From the NCBI RefSeq assembly GCF_005938655.1, contig NZ_VCQT01000045.1, positions 1 through 64,000 of the forward strand: DNA of 64,000 nucleotides, in the 5' to 3' direction. A program made the position numbers and the translations under genes. The stretch comes from Alloalcanivorax gelatiniphagus. Lineage in GTDB: Bacteria; Pseudomonadota; Gammaproteobacteria; Pseudomonadales; Alcanivoracaceae. The notes beneath the pieces were generated by a model. The model ran no database searches and was not told where the DNA came from. It worked only from the letters and a program-made list of their open reading frames with translations. Shown piece by piece: positions 20,714-29,385 of this stretch; position 1 is the stretch's first letter; the number at the start of each line of letters is the position of its first letter.

Positions 20714-20735
20714 GGCACCACGGATCGGTGGTGCC
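20714..20735. promoter_or_regulatory. Interrupted palindrome, enhancer or operator candidate
   Basis: GGCACCAC, six bases, then GTGGTGCC: perfect 8-bp arms. It lies about 135 bp upstream of the livK sigma-54 promoter, a normal distance for an enhancer-binding activator, and about 40 bp upstream of the NTF2-like gene start. The arms resemble NtrC half-sites (GCAC/GTGC), but the spacing is five bases longer than the NtrC consensus. Confidence 0.5.
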
Positions 20736-20794
20736 TGGGGCGCGGTTCCGGGCGGCGGTCGGCGGAATGGGATTCGCCGCAATCCGGGGATTTC

Positions 20795-20804
20795 TTGTCG
20801 ACAA
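20795..20804. promoter_or_regulatory. TTGTCGACAA palindrome, GntR operator candidate
   Basis: A perfect 10-bp palindrome in the divergent intergenic region. FCD-type GntR regulators often bind TTGTnnACAA-like sites, so this fits the regulator encoded three genes away. Confidence 0.45.
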
Positions 20805-20869
20805 TTAAAGGTTTAAGTGACGCCAGAAATTAAAGCAATTTACGTGCCCGATAGCTGAAATCCGCAACA

Positions 20870-20885
20870 TGGCACGGGCCTTGCG
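20870..20885 (+). promoter_or_regulatory. Sigma-54 promoter of the liv-type transporter operon
   Basis: TGGCACGGGCCTTGCG matches the RpoN consensus TGGCACGNNNNTTGCW at every fixed base except the last. The invariant GG (20871-20872) and GC (20883-20884) are separated by exactly ten bases. The expected start is near 20896, leaving about a 60-base leader before the livK ATG at 20955. Confidence 0.8.
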
Positions 20886-20954
20886 TTGTCAGCAGCGAGG
20901 GTCGGCAGCGTCAGCCGCCGCCCGCTCCATCCCAACACCTGAAGGGGGAATCCC

Positions 20955-22139
20955 ATGTTGCGTATCTCTCGCGTTTTAGTGGCCGCCGCGTTCACCGCGC
21001 TGCTGGCCATGCTGCCGTGGCGTGCCGCCGTGGCGGCGGAACCGGTGAAGATCGGTCTGATCACCGCCCTGTCCGGGCAGTCGGCGCTGGCCGGCCAGGC
21101 CATCTCCCGGGGCGTGCAGCTGGCCATTGACGAAATCAACGCCAACGGCGGCGTGCTCGGCGGCCGTGAACTGGTGCTGGTGCGCCGGGACGACGAATCC
21201 AACCCGGCCAAGGGTGTGGTGGCGGCCCGCGAACTGATCCACAAGGAGAAGGTGGCGGTGCTGTTCGGTGGTCTGGATACGCCGGTGGCCCTGGCCATCG
21301 TGCCGCTGGCCAATCAGGCCAAGATGCCGTTCATGGACCCGTGGGCGGCGGGCACGCCGATCACCAAGAACGGTGCCGATCCCAACTTCGTGTTCCGGGT
21401 GTCCGCCATGGATGAACTGGTGGACGTGGCCATGGTCGAGTACGCCCAGAAGAATTTCGGCTCCGAGAAATTCGGCCTGCTGATGATCAACAACCCCTGG
21501 GGTGAATCCAACCACAAGGGCCTGGTCGCGGCGCTGGACGCCAAGGGCATGAAGCCCGCCGGCAGCGAGAAATTCGACGGCGATGCCATCGACGTGGTGC
21601 CGCAACTGACCCGTCTGCGTGATGCCGGCGCCGACACCATTGCCCTGGTCGGCAATGTGGGCCCCTCCGCCCAGGTGGTGAAATCCCTGCGCCGCATGGG
21701 CTGGGATGTGCCGATCGTGTCCCATTGGGGCCCCGCCGGTGGCCGCTTCACCGAGCTGGCCGGTCCCGGTGCCGAGAAAGTGCACTTCGTACAGACCTAC
21801 AGCTTCTTCGGCGACCAGTCGCCGGTGGGCAAGAAAGTGATCGCCGCCCTCACCGACAAGTACGACGACATCAACGGCCCGGCGGACATCACCCCGGCGG
21901 TGGGCGTGGCCAACGCCTATGACGCCATGCACCTGACCGCTCTGGCCATCGACAACGCCGGCTCCACCGACGGCGAGGCGATCCGCGAGGGTTATTTCGA
22001 GATCGACACCTACCCGGGCCTGATCAAAACCTACAAGGACCCGTTCTCCAAGGAGCAGCACGACGCCCTGGGCCCGCAGGATTATGTGTGGGCGCAATTC
22101 ATCGACAACCGCATCGTGCCGGTTGGTCTGCAGGACTGA
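20955..22139 (+). CDS. ABC transporter periplasmic substrate-binding protein (LivK type)
   Basis: 394 residues with a signal peptide (about 1-28, cleavage near AVAA-EP). A type I periplasmic-binding fold follows, starting VKIGLITALSGQSALAGQAISRGVQLAIDEINANGGVLGG, characteristic of branched-chain amino acid/urea/amide receptors. GAAGGGGG lies before the ATG. It is the first gene of the sigma-54 operon with livH and the fused livMGF. The ligand is not known; the sigma-54 promoter and the allantoinase-like divergent gene favour a nitrogen-rich compound over leucine. Confidence 0.9.
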   Translation: MLRISRVLVAAAFTALLAMLPWRAAVAAEPVKIGLITALSGQSALAGQAISRGVQLAIDEINANGGVLGGRELVLVRRDDESNPAKGVVAARELIHKEKVAVLFGGLDTPVALAIVPLANQAKMPFMDPWAAGTPITKNGADPNFVFRVSAMDELVDVAMVEYAQKNFGSEKFGLLMINNPWGESNHKGLVAALDAKGMKPAGSEKFDGDAIDVVPQLTRLRDAGADTIALVGNVGPSAQVVKSLRRMGWDVPIVSHWGPAGGRFTELAGPGAEKVHFVQTYSFFGDQSPVGKKVIAALTDKYDDINGPADITPAVGVANAYDAMHLTALAIDNAGSTDGEAIREGYFEIDTYPGLIKTYKDPFSKEQHDALGPQDYVWAQFIDNRIVPVGLQD

Positions 22140-22153
22140 TGGAATAACCCTCC

Positions 22154-23038
22154 ATGGATACTCAGCTGGTATCGGCGCTGATCAGTGGCCTGGGCATGGG
22201 CAGCATGTACGGTCTCATGGCCCTGGGCTTCTACATCACCTTCGCGGTCTCGGGCACGGTGAACTTCGCCCAGGGCAGTTCAATGATGCTGGGCGCGGTG
22301 CTGTGCTACACCTTCGCCCAGACCCTGGGCTGGCCGATATGGCTGGCGGTGCCGGTGGCCCTGGCGCTGTGCGCGCTGTACGGGGTGCTGGTGGAACGCC
22401 TGGCGGTGCGACCGTTCGTGCGCCGGGGCTCCGATGCCTGGCTGATGTCCACGGTGGCGTTGGGTATCGTGCTGGATAACGTGGTGATGCACACCTTCGG
22501 CAAGGAACCGCGCAGCCTGCCCTCTTCCCTGGCGGTGTCGCCGGTGGAAGTGGGTGGTCTGGGCCTGGGGGTGTATCCGCTGCAACTGATTATTCCGCTG
22601 GTGGGCCTGGCGCTGGCCGCCGCCTTGCACCTGGTGGCGCGCCGCACCCGCTGGGGCAGCGCCCTGCTGGCCACCAGCCAGAACCGGGACGCCGCGCGCT
22701 TGATGGGCATTCCCATCAGCCGCGCGGTGGCCGGGGCCTTCGCTCTGTCCACGGTGCTGGCCGGGGTGGCGGGCATGTTGATCGCGCCGCTGGCCAATGT
22801 GAACTCCGATATGGGCACCCTGTTTGGCCTGAAAGCCTTCTCGGTGGCGATCCTGGGCGGCATCACCAGCGCCTGGGGGGTGATGATCGCCGGCCTGCTG
22901 TTCGGCCTGGCCGAGAGCCTGATCATCATGTCGCTGGGCTCCGGCTACACCCACATCATCACCTTCGGGCTGGTGATCGTGGCGCTGGCCCTGCGGCCCA
23001 ACGGCCTGTTTGGCCGCGCGGAGGTGAAGAAGGTATGA
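22154..23038 (+). CDS. ABC transporter permease (LivH type)
   Basis: 294 residues, about eight transmembrane helices, of the branched-chain amino acid permease family. Typical blocks are MYGLMALGFYITFAVSGTVNFAQGS near the N-terminus and LFGLKAFSVAILGGITSAWGVMIAGLLFGLAESL near the C-terminus. The stop overlaps the start of the next gene by four bases (ATGA). It would pair with the LivM part of the downstream fusion to form the membrane channel. Confidence 0.93.
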   Translation: MDTQLVSALISGLGMGSMYGLMALGFYITFAVSGTVNFAQGSSMMLGAVLCYTFAQTLGWPIWLAVPVALALCALYGVLVERLAVRPFVRRGSDAWLMSTVALGIVLDNVVMHTFGKEPRSLPSSLAVSPVEVGGLGLGVYPLQLIIPLVGLALAAALHLVARRTRWGSALLATSQNRDAARLMGIPISRAVAGAFALSTVLAGVAGMLIAPLANVNSDMGTLFGLKAFSVAILGGITSAWGVMIAGLLFGLAESLIIMSLGSGYTHIITFGLVIVALALRPNGLFGRAEVKKV

Positions 23039-25521
23039 AGCGCCTGTCGATTCCGGCCGGCCTGGCGGTGCTGGTCGCCGCCCTGGTGATGGTCTTCTTT
23101 CTCAACAGCTATTACGTCTATGTGCTCGCCACCGTGGCGCTGGTCGCCACCGTCGGCGTGGGCCTCAACGTTCTGCTCGGGCTCACCGGCCAGATCTCCT
23201 TCGGCCATGTGGGCTTCTATGCCATCGGTGCCTATACCGTGGCGATTCTGACCAGCCAGGCCGGCTGGTCGTTCTGGCCGGCCTGGCTGGCCGGTGCCCT
23301 GGTGGCCACCGCCGCCGGCCTGGTGCTGGCGCTGCCGGCGCTGCGGGTAAAGGGCCCCTATCTGGCCATGATCACCATCGCGTTCAGCTTTATCGTGCAG
23401 CACGCGATCATCGAAATGGACGGCCTCACCGGTGGTCAGAACGGCATCATGGGCATCGCCGCGCCGGTGCTGGGCGCGGACTGGAGCATCGAACAAACCG
23501 TGGCGGTGCTGGCGCTGCTGACCCTGGCGGTGTCGCTGCTGGCCTACGCCCTGTTGTCCCGGGGCACCTGGGGCGCCGCCATGCGCGCGGTGAAGGACAG
23601 CGAAACCGCCGCCGAGTCGGTGGGGCTGGGGCCGCTGGTGATCAAGACCGTGGCGTTCATGGTGTCCGCCGGGCTGGCGGGGCTGGCCGGTGGCCTGTTC
23701 GCGCCGCTGGCCGGCTTCGTCACCCCGGACACTTTCAGCTTCATGCAGTCGATTCTGTTTGTACTGGTGGTGATCGTGGGCGGCGCCGGTTCGGTGATCG
23801 GGCCGGTGATCGGCGCGGTGATCCTGGGGGTGTTGCCGGAACTGCTGGCCACTCTGGAAGCCTACCGGCTGCTGTTCTTCGGCGGCCTGTTGCTGGTGGT
23901 GCTGCTGGTGGCCCCCAACGGACTGATCGGTCTGGCCAAGGACCTGCTGGCCATGGTCCGGCGTGGCGACCGGCCGGTCCGCGGCGCGGCGCCGGCCACC
24001 GCCGGGGCGCCGTCGTTCTCCAACCGGCCGCGCCGGGGGCTGAGCCTGTCCGGGCTGAGCATGACCTTCGGCGGGGTGCGCGCGGTCAGCGACCTGAGCA
24101 TGACGGTACCGCCGGCGGCGGTGACCAGCCTGATCGGCCCCAACGGCGCGGGCAAAACCACGGTGCTGAATATGGTGAGCGGCTTTTACCCGCCCACCGG
24201 CGGGCATTTCTCCCTGGGTGACCGGCGCCTGAGTGCTGGCCGGGCCTTCCGCATTGCCCGCCACGGGGTGGCCCGCACCTACCAGACCTCGCAACTGTTC
24301 GACACCCTGTCGGTGGCCGACAACGTGGCCCTGGCCGGTTGCCGGGGCCGGCTTGGCAACCTGCTGGGGGCGCGCCGTTTTCTGTCCACGGCGGTGCGGC
24401 AACGGGCCGAGGCGCTGCTGGCGTTCTGTGGTTATCAGGGCGACCTGGACGTTCCCGCCTCCCAGCTGCCCCATGTGGACCGGCGTTTGGTGGAGATCGC
24501 CCGGGCCCTGGCCACCGACCCGGACGCCCTGCTGCTGGATGAGCCGGCGGCGGGCCTGTCCCGGGAAGACACCGACCGGCTGGCCGGCTTGTTGCGCGCC
24601 ATCGCCGACGCCGGCGTGGCGGTGATGGTGGTGGAGCATGACATGGAGCTGGTGATGAAGGTGTCCGATCAGGTGGTGGTGCTGGACACCGGCCGCCTGC
24701 TGGCCGCCGGCAAACCGGAACAGGTGCGCGCGGACCCGGCGGTGCGCCGTGCCTATCTGGGCGAGGACCTGGACCAGGCCCGGCCGGTGGCCGAGCGGCC
24801 GCCGCGCACCGGCCCGGAATGGCTGGGCGTCAACAATCTGGTGGCCGGCTACGGCGCCGAGCCGGTGCTGCACGGCATCAGCCTCAAGGTGCGCCAGGGG
24901 GAGATGGTGGCGTTGCTGGGCGCCAACGGCGCCGGCAAATCCACTCTGATGCGCACCCTTGCCGGGCTGCACCCGGCCCAGGCCGGCGGCGTGCATCTGG
25001 ATGGCCAGGCCCTGGACAAGATGCCCGCCGAGGCCATCGTGCGCCAGGGTCTGGTGCTGGTGCCCGAGGGGCGCCAGGTGTTTCCGGAACTGTCGGTGCA
25101 GGACAACATCCGGCTGGGCGCTTTTCTGTGTCCCGGTGACCGGGAGGCACGGCTGGAGGAAATGTTCGAGCGCTTCCCGCGCCTGCGCGAGCGGCGCCAT
25201 CAGCGCGCCGGGCTGTTGTCCGGCGGCGAGCAGCAGATGCTGGCGGTGGCCCGGGGGCTGATGAGCAAGCCCCGGGTGTTGCTGCTGGACGAGCCGTCCC
25301 TGGGGCTGGCGCCGAAGATCATCGACGAGCTGTTCGCGGCGCTGGATCAGCTGCGCCGGGAAAACATGACCATTGTGCTGGTGGACCAGATGGCGGCGCT
25401 GGCCCTGTCCCTGGCGGACCGCGCCTATGTGATCGAAGGGGGGCGGGTGATGGCGGAAGGCAGCGCCCGGGACATCGCCGCCAGCCCGGAACTGGCGGAC
25501 GCCTACCTGGGCGCCGGTTGA
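23035..25521 (+). CDS. LivM-LivG-LivF triple fusion: permease plus two ATPases
   Basis: 828 residues in one frame with no internal stop. Residues 1-305 are a LivM permease (LTGQISFGHVGFYAIGAYTVAIL and about nine helices). A 35-residue linker follows. About 340-580 is a LivG-type ATPase with Walker A GPNGAGKTT (368-376) and Walker B Asp/Glu at 502/503. About 600-828 is a LivF-type ATPase with Walker A GANGAGKS (629-636), LSGGE (728-732) and LLLDEPSLGLAP. In the first ATPase the signature reads LPHVD (478-482) instead of LSGGQ or the LivG form LPYGD, losing the conserved glycine. LivM-LivG fusions are common; addition of LivF is unusual. It closes the sigma-54 operon and converges on glyS. Confidence 0.93.
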   Translation: MKRLSIPAGLAVLVAALVMVFFLNSYYVYVLATVALVATVGVGLNVLLGLTGQISFGHVGFYAIGAYTVAILTSQAGWSFWPAWLAGALVATAAGLVLALPALRVKGPYLAMITIAFSFIVQHAIIEMDGLTGGQNGIMGIAAPVLGADWSIEQTVAVLALLTLAVSLLAYALLSRGTWGAAMRAVKDSETAAESVGLGPLVIKTVAFMVSAGLAGLAGGLFAPLAGFVTPDTFSFMQSILFVLVVIVGGAGSVIGPVIGAVILGVLPELLATLEAYRLLFFGGLLLVVLLVAPNGLIGLAKDLLAMVRRGDRPVRGAAPATAGAPSFSNRPRRGLSLSGLSMTFGGVRAVSDLSMTVPPAAVTSLIGPNGAGKTTVLNMVSGFYPPTGGHFSLGDRRLSAGRAFRIARHGVARTYQTSQLFDTLSVADNVALAGCRGRLGNLLGARRFLSTAVRQRAEALLAFCGYQGDLDVPASQLPHVDRRLVEIARALATDPDALLLDEPAAGLSREDTDRLAGLLRAIADAGVAVMVVEHDMELVMKVSDQVVVLDTGRLLAAGKPEQVRADPAVRRAYLGEDLDQARPVAERPPRTGPEWLGVNNLVAGYGAEPVLHGISLKVRQGEMVALLGANGAGKSTLMRTLAGLHPAQAGGVHLDGQALDKMPAEAIVRQGLVLVPEGRQVFPELSVQDNIRLGAFLCPGDREARLEEMFERFPRLRERRHQRAGLLSGGEQQMLAVARGLMSKPRVLLLDEPSLGLAPKIIDELFAALDQLRRENMTIVLVDQMAALALSLADRAYVIEGGRVMAEGSARDIAASPELADAYLGAG

Positions 25522-25554
25522 TAACCCGGCGCCTTCCGGATAAATGTAGGAGCG

Positions 25555-27633
25555 CTACTCCTGCAGCAGACTGATGTCCGCCACGTTCAGGAACAGATCC
25601 CGCAGGAAGCTCAGCAGGGCCAGGCGGTTGCCGCGCACCGCCGGGTCTTCCGCCATCACCATCACGGTGTCGAAGAAGGCGTCCACCGGCTCACGCAGTT
25701 CGGCCAGCAGCGCCAACACCGCCCCGTAGTTGCCTTCCTCCAGCAGCGGTTCGCTGCGTTCGTAGGCGTTGACCACCAGATCGGTAAGGGTCTGCTCCGC
25801 TTCGTCTTCCAGCAGGGCGCCGTCGATTTCCTCCGGCGGTGCCTGCTCCAGCTTGGCCAGAATGTTGGACACCCGCTTGTTGGCGGCGGCCAGGGCGGCG
25901 GCTTCCTCGCGCTGCTGGAAGGCGGCCACGGCTTTCACCCGGCGGTCGAAATCCAGCGGCCGGCGGCAGGCCTCGTCGATGGCCAGCACCGACTGGATCA
26001 CCGGGGTGGCGATGCCCTGCTCCTGGTACATGGCCCGGTAGCGGCCCTTCACGAACTCGAAGGCTTCGAGGACGCCATCGGAGTCGATCCGGCCGCTTAG
26101 TTGATTTCCGGCCTCCCACAACAATTCTCGGATATCCAGCGGCAGCTCTTGCTCGATGATGATACGGAGAATGCCCAGGGTGGCCCGGCGCAAGGCGTAG
26201 GGGTCCTTGGTGCCGCTGGGGGTCTGGCCAATGCCGAAGATGCCCACCAGGGTGTCGATCTTGTCCGCCAGAGACACCGCCTGGCCGGTTTTGGTCCTAG
26301 GCAGGCTGTCGCCGGCGAAGCGCGGCAGGTACTGCTCGTGCAGGGCCTCGGCCAGCTCTTCGGGCAGCCCTTCGTTGCGGGCCAGGTAATAACCCATGAT
26401 GCCCTGCATGGTGTCGAACTCGTAGACCATCTCGCTGTTCAGGTCGGCCTTGCAGAGCGCGCCGGCGCGGCGCGCCAGTTGTTCATCGCCGCCGATCTGG
26501 TTGGCGATCACGCCGGCCAGGGCGCCGATGCGCTCGCACTTGTCCGCCAGGGTGCCCAGCTGCTGCTGGAACACCACCTGGGCCAGGCCCTGGGCGTGTT
26601 GCTCCAGCGGCTTGCGGCAGTCGTTGTCATAAAAGAAGGCGGCGTCCGCCAGACGCGGGCGGATCACCTTCTCGTTGCCGGCGATCACCTGCTGGGGATC
26701 ACGGGACTCGATGTTGCTGATGGTGATGAAGGTGGGGGTCAGCTTGCCGTTGGCGTCCAGCACCGAGAAGTACTTCTGGTGCTCTTCCATGGCACTGATC
26801 AGCGCTTCCTGGGGCACCCGCAGGAAATCCTCGTCGAAGCGGCCGGCCAGGGCCACTGGCCATTCCACCAGGGCGGTGACTTCGTCCAGCAGGTCCTCGT
26901 CGATGCGGGCTTCACCGCCGGCGTCGCGGCCGGCCTTCTCCGCCTGCTGGCGGATCAGTTCCCGGCGGCGGGCGAAGTCGGCGATCACCTTGCCGTCCTG
27001 TTCCAGGCGGGTGGCGTAGTCGCCGGCCTCGGCCAGTTCGATGGCGTCCGGGGCATGGAAGCGGTGGCCGAAGGTGGCGCGGCCGGCGTGCTGGTCGAGC
27101 AATTCAAAATCCACCACCTGGTCGCCGAACAGGGCCACCAGCCAGTGCGCCGGGCGCACGAACTGTACCTTGCGACGGCCCCAGCGCATGCGCTTGGGAA
27201 TCGGCAGCTTGTTGACCGCCTGGGTGACGAACTCCGGCACCAGCTCGGTGGCGGCGCGGCCGGTTTCCTCCAGGCGCGCGAACAGGCGCTCGCCCTTATC
27301 GGTTTGCTGGCGCTCCAGCTGATCCACGGTCAGGCCCACGGAGGCGGCGAAGCCCTGGGCGGCCTTGGTGGGCTGGCCGTCCTTGTCGAAGGCGGCCTGC
27401 ACCGCCGGGCCGAGACGCTCCACCTGGCGGTCCGGCTGGCGGGCGTCCAGGTCGCGTACCAGCACCGCCAGGCGGCGCGGCGCGGCGAAACTCTCCACGG
27501 CGCCATGGCCCAGGCCGGCGTCGTCGAGCTGGCGCACCAGTTCCCCGGTGAAGGCGGCGCTGAGCGCCGGCAAAGCCTTCGGTGGCAGTTCCTCGGTGCC
27601 CAGTTCGATCAACAGATCCCGTTGCTGGCTCAT
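25555..27633 (-). CDS. glyS: Glycyl-tRNA synthetase beta subunit
   Basis: The large subunit of the heterotetrameric bacterial GlyRS; it recognises and binds tRNA-Gly. 692 residues, normal length. It begins DLLIELGTEELPPKALPALS and carries the RMRWG and GIFGIGQTPSGTKDPYALRR blocks of GlyS, with an anticodon-binding-like C-terminus. The ATG shares one base with the glyQ stop, so the two are coupled. The last residues overlap the edge of a half REP-like unit (GTAGGAGCG at 25546-25554). Confidence 0.97.
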   Translation of the reverse strand: MSQQRDLLIELGTEELPPKALPALSAAFTGELVRQLDDAGLGHGAVESFAAPRRLAVLVRDLDARQPDRQVERLGPAVQAAFDKDGQPTKAAQGFAASVGLTVDQLERQQTDKGERLFARLEETGRAATELVPEFVTQAVNKLPIPKRMRWGRRKVQFVRPAHWLVALFGDQVVDFELLDQHAGRATFGHRFHAPDAIELAEAGDYATRLEQDGKVIADFARRRELIRQQAEKAGRDAGGEARIDEDLLDEVTALVEWPVALAGRFDEDFLRVPQEALISAMEEHQKYFSVLDANGKLTPTFITISNIESRDPQQVIAGNEKVIRPRLADAAFFYDNDCRKPLEQHAQGLAQVVFQQQLGTLADKCERIGALAGVIANQIGGDEQLARRAGALCKADLNSEMVYEFDTMQGIMGYYLARNEGLPEELAEALHEQYLPRFAGDSLPRTKTGQAVSLADKIDTLVGIFGIGQTPSGTKDPYALRRATLGILRIIIEQELPLDIRELLWEAGNQLSGRIDSDGVLEAFEFVKGRYRAMYQEQGIATPVIQSVLAIDEACRRPLDFDRRVKAVAAFQQREEAAALAAANKRVSNILAKLEQAPPEEIDGALLEDEAEQTLTDLVVNAYERSEPLLEEGNYGAVLALLAELREPVDAFFDTVMVMAEDPAVRGNRLALLSFLRDLFLNVADISLLQE

Positions 27634-28616
27634 TATTTGCCCCCCTTCTGTTTCTTCGCCGCCTTCTGGTCCTGCTGCAGGAGTTGAGCTTCCACTTCCT
27701 CGCGGATGTCCGCGTCGGCCATCGGGAAGCCCAGCTTGCGGCGGGTGTCGAAGTAGGCCTGGGCCACCGCCCGGGCCAGGGTGCGTACCCGCAGGATGAA
27801 GCGCTGGCGCTCGGTGACCGAGATCGCCTTGCGGGCGTCCAGCAGATTGAAGGTGTGGGAGGCCTTCAGAACATATTCATAGGCGGGCAGCGGCAGCCCC
27901 GCCTCGATCAGCTTGGTGGACTCCGCCTCGAACAGATCGAACTGCCCGAACAGGGCATCCACATTGGCGTATTCGAAGTTGAAGGTGGACATCTCCACCT
28001 CGTTTTGCAGGAACACGTCGCCGTAGGTGACGGTGCCGGAAGGGCCCTTGGACCAGACCAGGTCATAGACCGAGTCCACGCCCTGGATGTACATGGCCAG
28101 GCGCTCCAGGCCATAGGTGATCTCGCCGGTGACCGGATAGCAGTCGATGCCGCCCACTTGCTGGAAGTAGGTGAACTGGGTCACCTCCATGCCATTGAGC
28201 CACACTTCCCAGCCCAGGCCCCAGGCGCCCAGGGTGGGCGATTCCCAGTTGTCCTCGACGAAGCGGATATCGTGGGTGAGCGGGTCGAAGCCGAGCTGGC
28301 GCAGGGAGTCCAGGTACAGCTCCTGAATATTGTCCGGAGACGGTTTCAGCACCACCTGGAACTGGTAATAATGCTGCAGCCGGTTGGGGTTCTCGCCGTA
28401 GCGGCCGTCGGTGGGCCGTCGGGAGGGCTGCACATAGGCGCTGTTCCAGTTTTCCGGGCCGATGGCGCGCAGGAAGGTGCTGGGGTGAAAGGTCCCCGCG
28501 CCCACTTCCATGTCCAGGGGCTGCACGACCACGCAGCCTTGCCGGGCCCAGTATTGTTGCAGGGCCAGAATCAGGCCCTGGAAGGTGCTTACGTCCGCTT
28601 GCGGTTGGTCCGCCAT
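27633..28616 (-). CDS. glyQ: Glycyl-tRNA synthetase alpha subunit
   Basis: The catalytic subunit that activates glycine. 327 residues from the ATG at 28616 ([23 protein letters not shown]); longer in-frame starts upstream run through the divergent promoter region. Class II motifs are evident in [29 protein letters not shown] and [26 protein letters not shown]. The C-terminus is lysine-rich ([12 protein letters not shown]). It is divergent from tag, the same arrangement as in Pseudomonas. Confidence 0.97.
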   Translation of the reverse strand: MADQPQADVSTFQGLILALQQYWARQGCVVVQPLDMEVGAGTFHPSTFLRAIGPENWNSAYVQPSRRPTDGRYGENPNRLQHYYQFQVVLKPSPDNIQELYLDSLRQLGFDPLTHDIRFVEDNWESPTLGAWGLGWEVWLNGMEVTQFTYFQQVGGIDCYPVTGEITYGLERLAMYIQGVDSVYDLVWSKGPSGTVTYGDVFLQNEVEMSTFNFEYANVDALFGQFDLFEAESTKLIEAGLPLPAYEYVLKASHTFNLLDARKAISVTERQRFILRVRTLARAVAQAYFDTRRKLGFPMADADIREEVEAQLLQQDQKAAKKQKGGK

Positions 28617-28731
28617 GGTGATTCCCGTTGTTCGTTCCGATCGCCGAGCATTGAAAATGAGGGGGGCAAGTATAGCGTCCCCCAGGGGCCGGTGATACCG
28701 TGCTCCGGTTCTTCCGAGGAGGGTTTCACCC

Positions 28732-29292
28732 ATGGAACGCTGTCCCTGGTGCGGCACCGACCCACTGTATGTGGCCTACCATGATGAGGAGTGGGGTGTG
28801 CCCGAGCACGACCCGCGCCGGTTGTTCGAGCTGCTGATTCTGGAAGGGGCCCAAGCCGGCCTGAGCTGGATCACGGTGCTGCGCAAGCGCGACAATTACC
28901 GCCGCGCCATGGACGACTTCGACGTGCAGAAGATCGCCCGCTATGACGACGCCAAGGTGGCGGCCCTGCTGGGGGACGCCGGCCTGATTCGCAACCGGCT
29001 GAAAATGCGCGCCCTGGTGGACAATGCCCGCGCCTGGCTGGACCTGCAAGAGGCGGGCATCGACCCGGCTGCCCTGATCTGGGGCTTCGTGGACGGTGAA
29101 CCCCGGGTGAATCACTTCCAGCGCCTGGCCGAGGTGCCGGCGGTGACCCCCACCGCCGAGGCCATGAGCAAGGACCTCAAGAAGCGCGGCTTCCGGTTTG
29201 TCGGCCCCACCATCCTTTACGCCTTCATGCAGGCCGCCGGCCTGGTCAACGACCATTTGGTGAGCTGCCCCCGGCACCGGGATTTGGCCTGA
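28732..29292 (+). CDS. tag: DNA-3-methyladenine glycosylase I
   Basis: Removes 3-methyladenine from alkylated DNA in base excision repair. 186 residues. The N-terminal [21 protein letters not shown] has a zinc-ligand cysteine and the conserved HDEEWG. Catalytic-region motifs are [21 protein letters not shown] and [28 protein letters not shown], with C-terminal zinc ligands. GAGGAGGG lies before the ATG. It is followed by a sigma-54-type promoter serving the next gene. Confidence 0.96.
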   Translation: MERCPWCGTDPLYVAYHDEEWGVPEHDPRRLFELLILEGAQAGLSWITVLRKRDNYRRAMDDFDVQKIARYDDAKVAALLGDAGLIRNRLKMRALVDNARAWLDLQEAGIDPAALIWGFVDGEPRVNHFQRLAEVPAVTPTAEAMSKDLKKRGFRFVGPTILYAFMQAAGLVNDHLVSCPRHRDLA

Positions 29293-29343
29293 ATCACACA
29301 CCTGCAAATTGATAACCAGCTTTTACAGGGTATTCACCGAAGC

Positions 29344-29359
29344 TGGTACGCCCCTTGCT
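29344..29359 (+). promoter_or_regulatory. Sigma-54-type promoter before the amidotransferase gene
   Basis: TGGTACGCCCCTTGCT matches TGGCACGNNNNTTGCW with a single difference (T for C at position 4). GG (29345-29346) and GC (29357-29358) are exactly ten bases apart. An inverted repeat ACCAGCTT (29315-29322) / AAGCTGGT (29340-29347) partly overlaps the -24 element. The expected start near 29370 is 15 bases before the ATG at 29386. Confidence 0.72.
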
Positions 29360-29385
29360 GGGGAACCTCCTGAACGGAGGCACCC

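Noticed and set aside
20714-20735. NtrC consensus site
   Set aside because: Half-sites resemble GCAC/GTGC, but the spacer is five bases too long; listed only as a generic operator/enhancer candidate.
22945-25200. Long open frame antisense to the liv fusion
   Set aside because: Gln/His/Arg-rich shadow; the plus-strand fusion shows all ABC motifs.
25546-25560. Fourth REP-like element at glyS end
   Set aside because: Only GTAGGAGCG plus a short mirrored piece; too little for a full unit.
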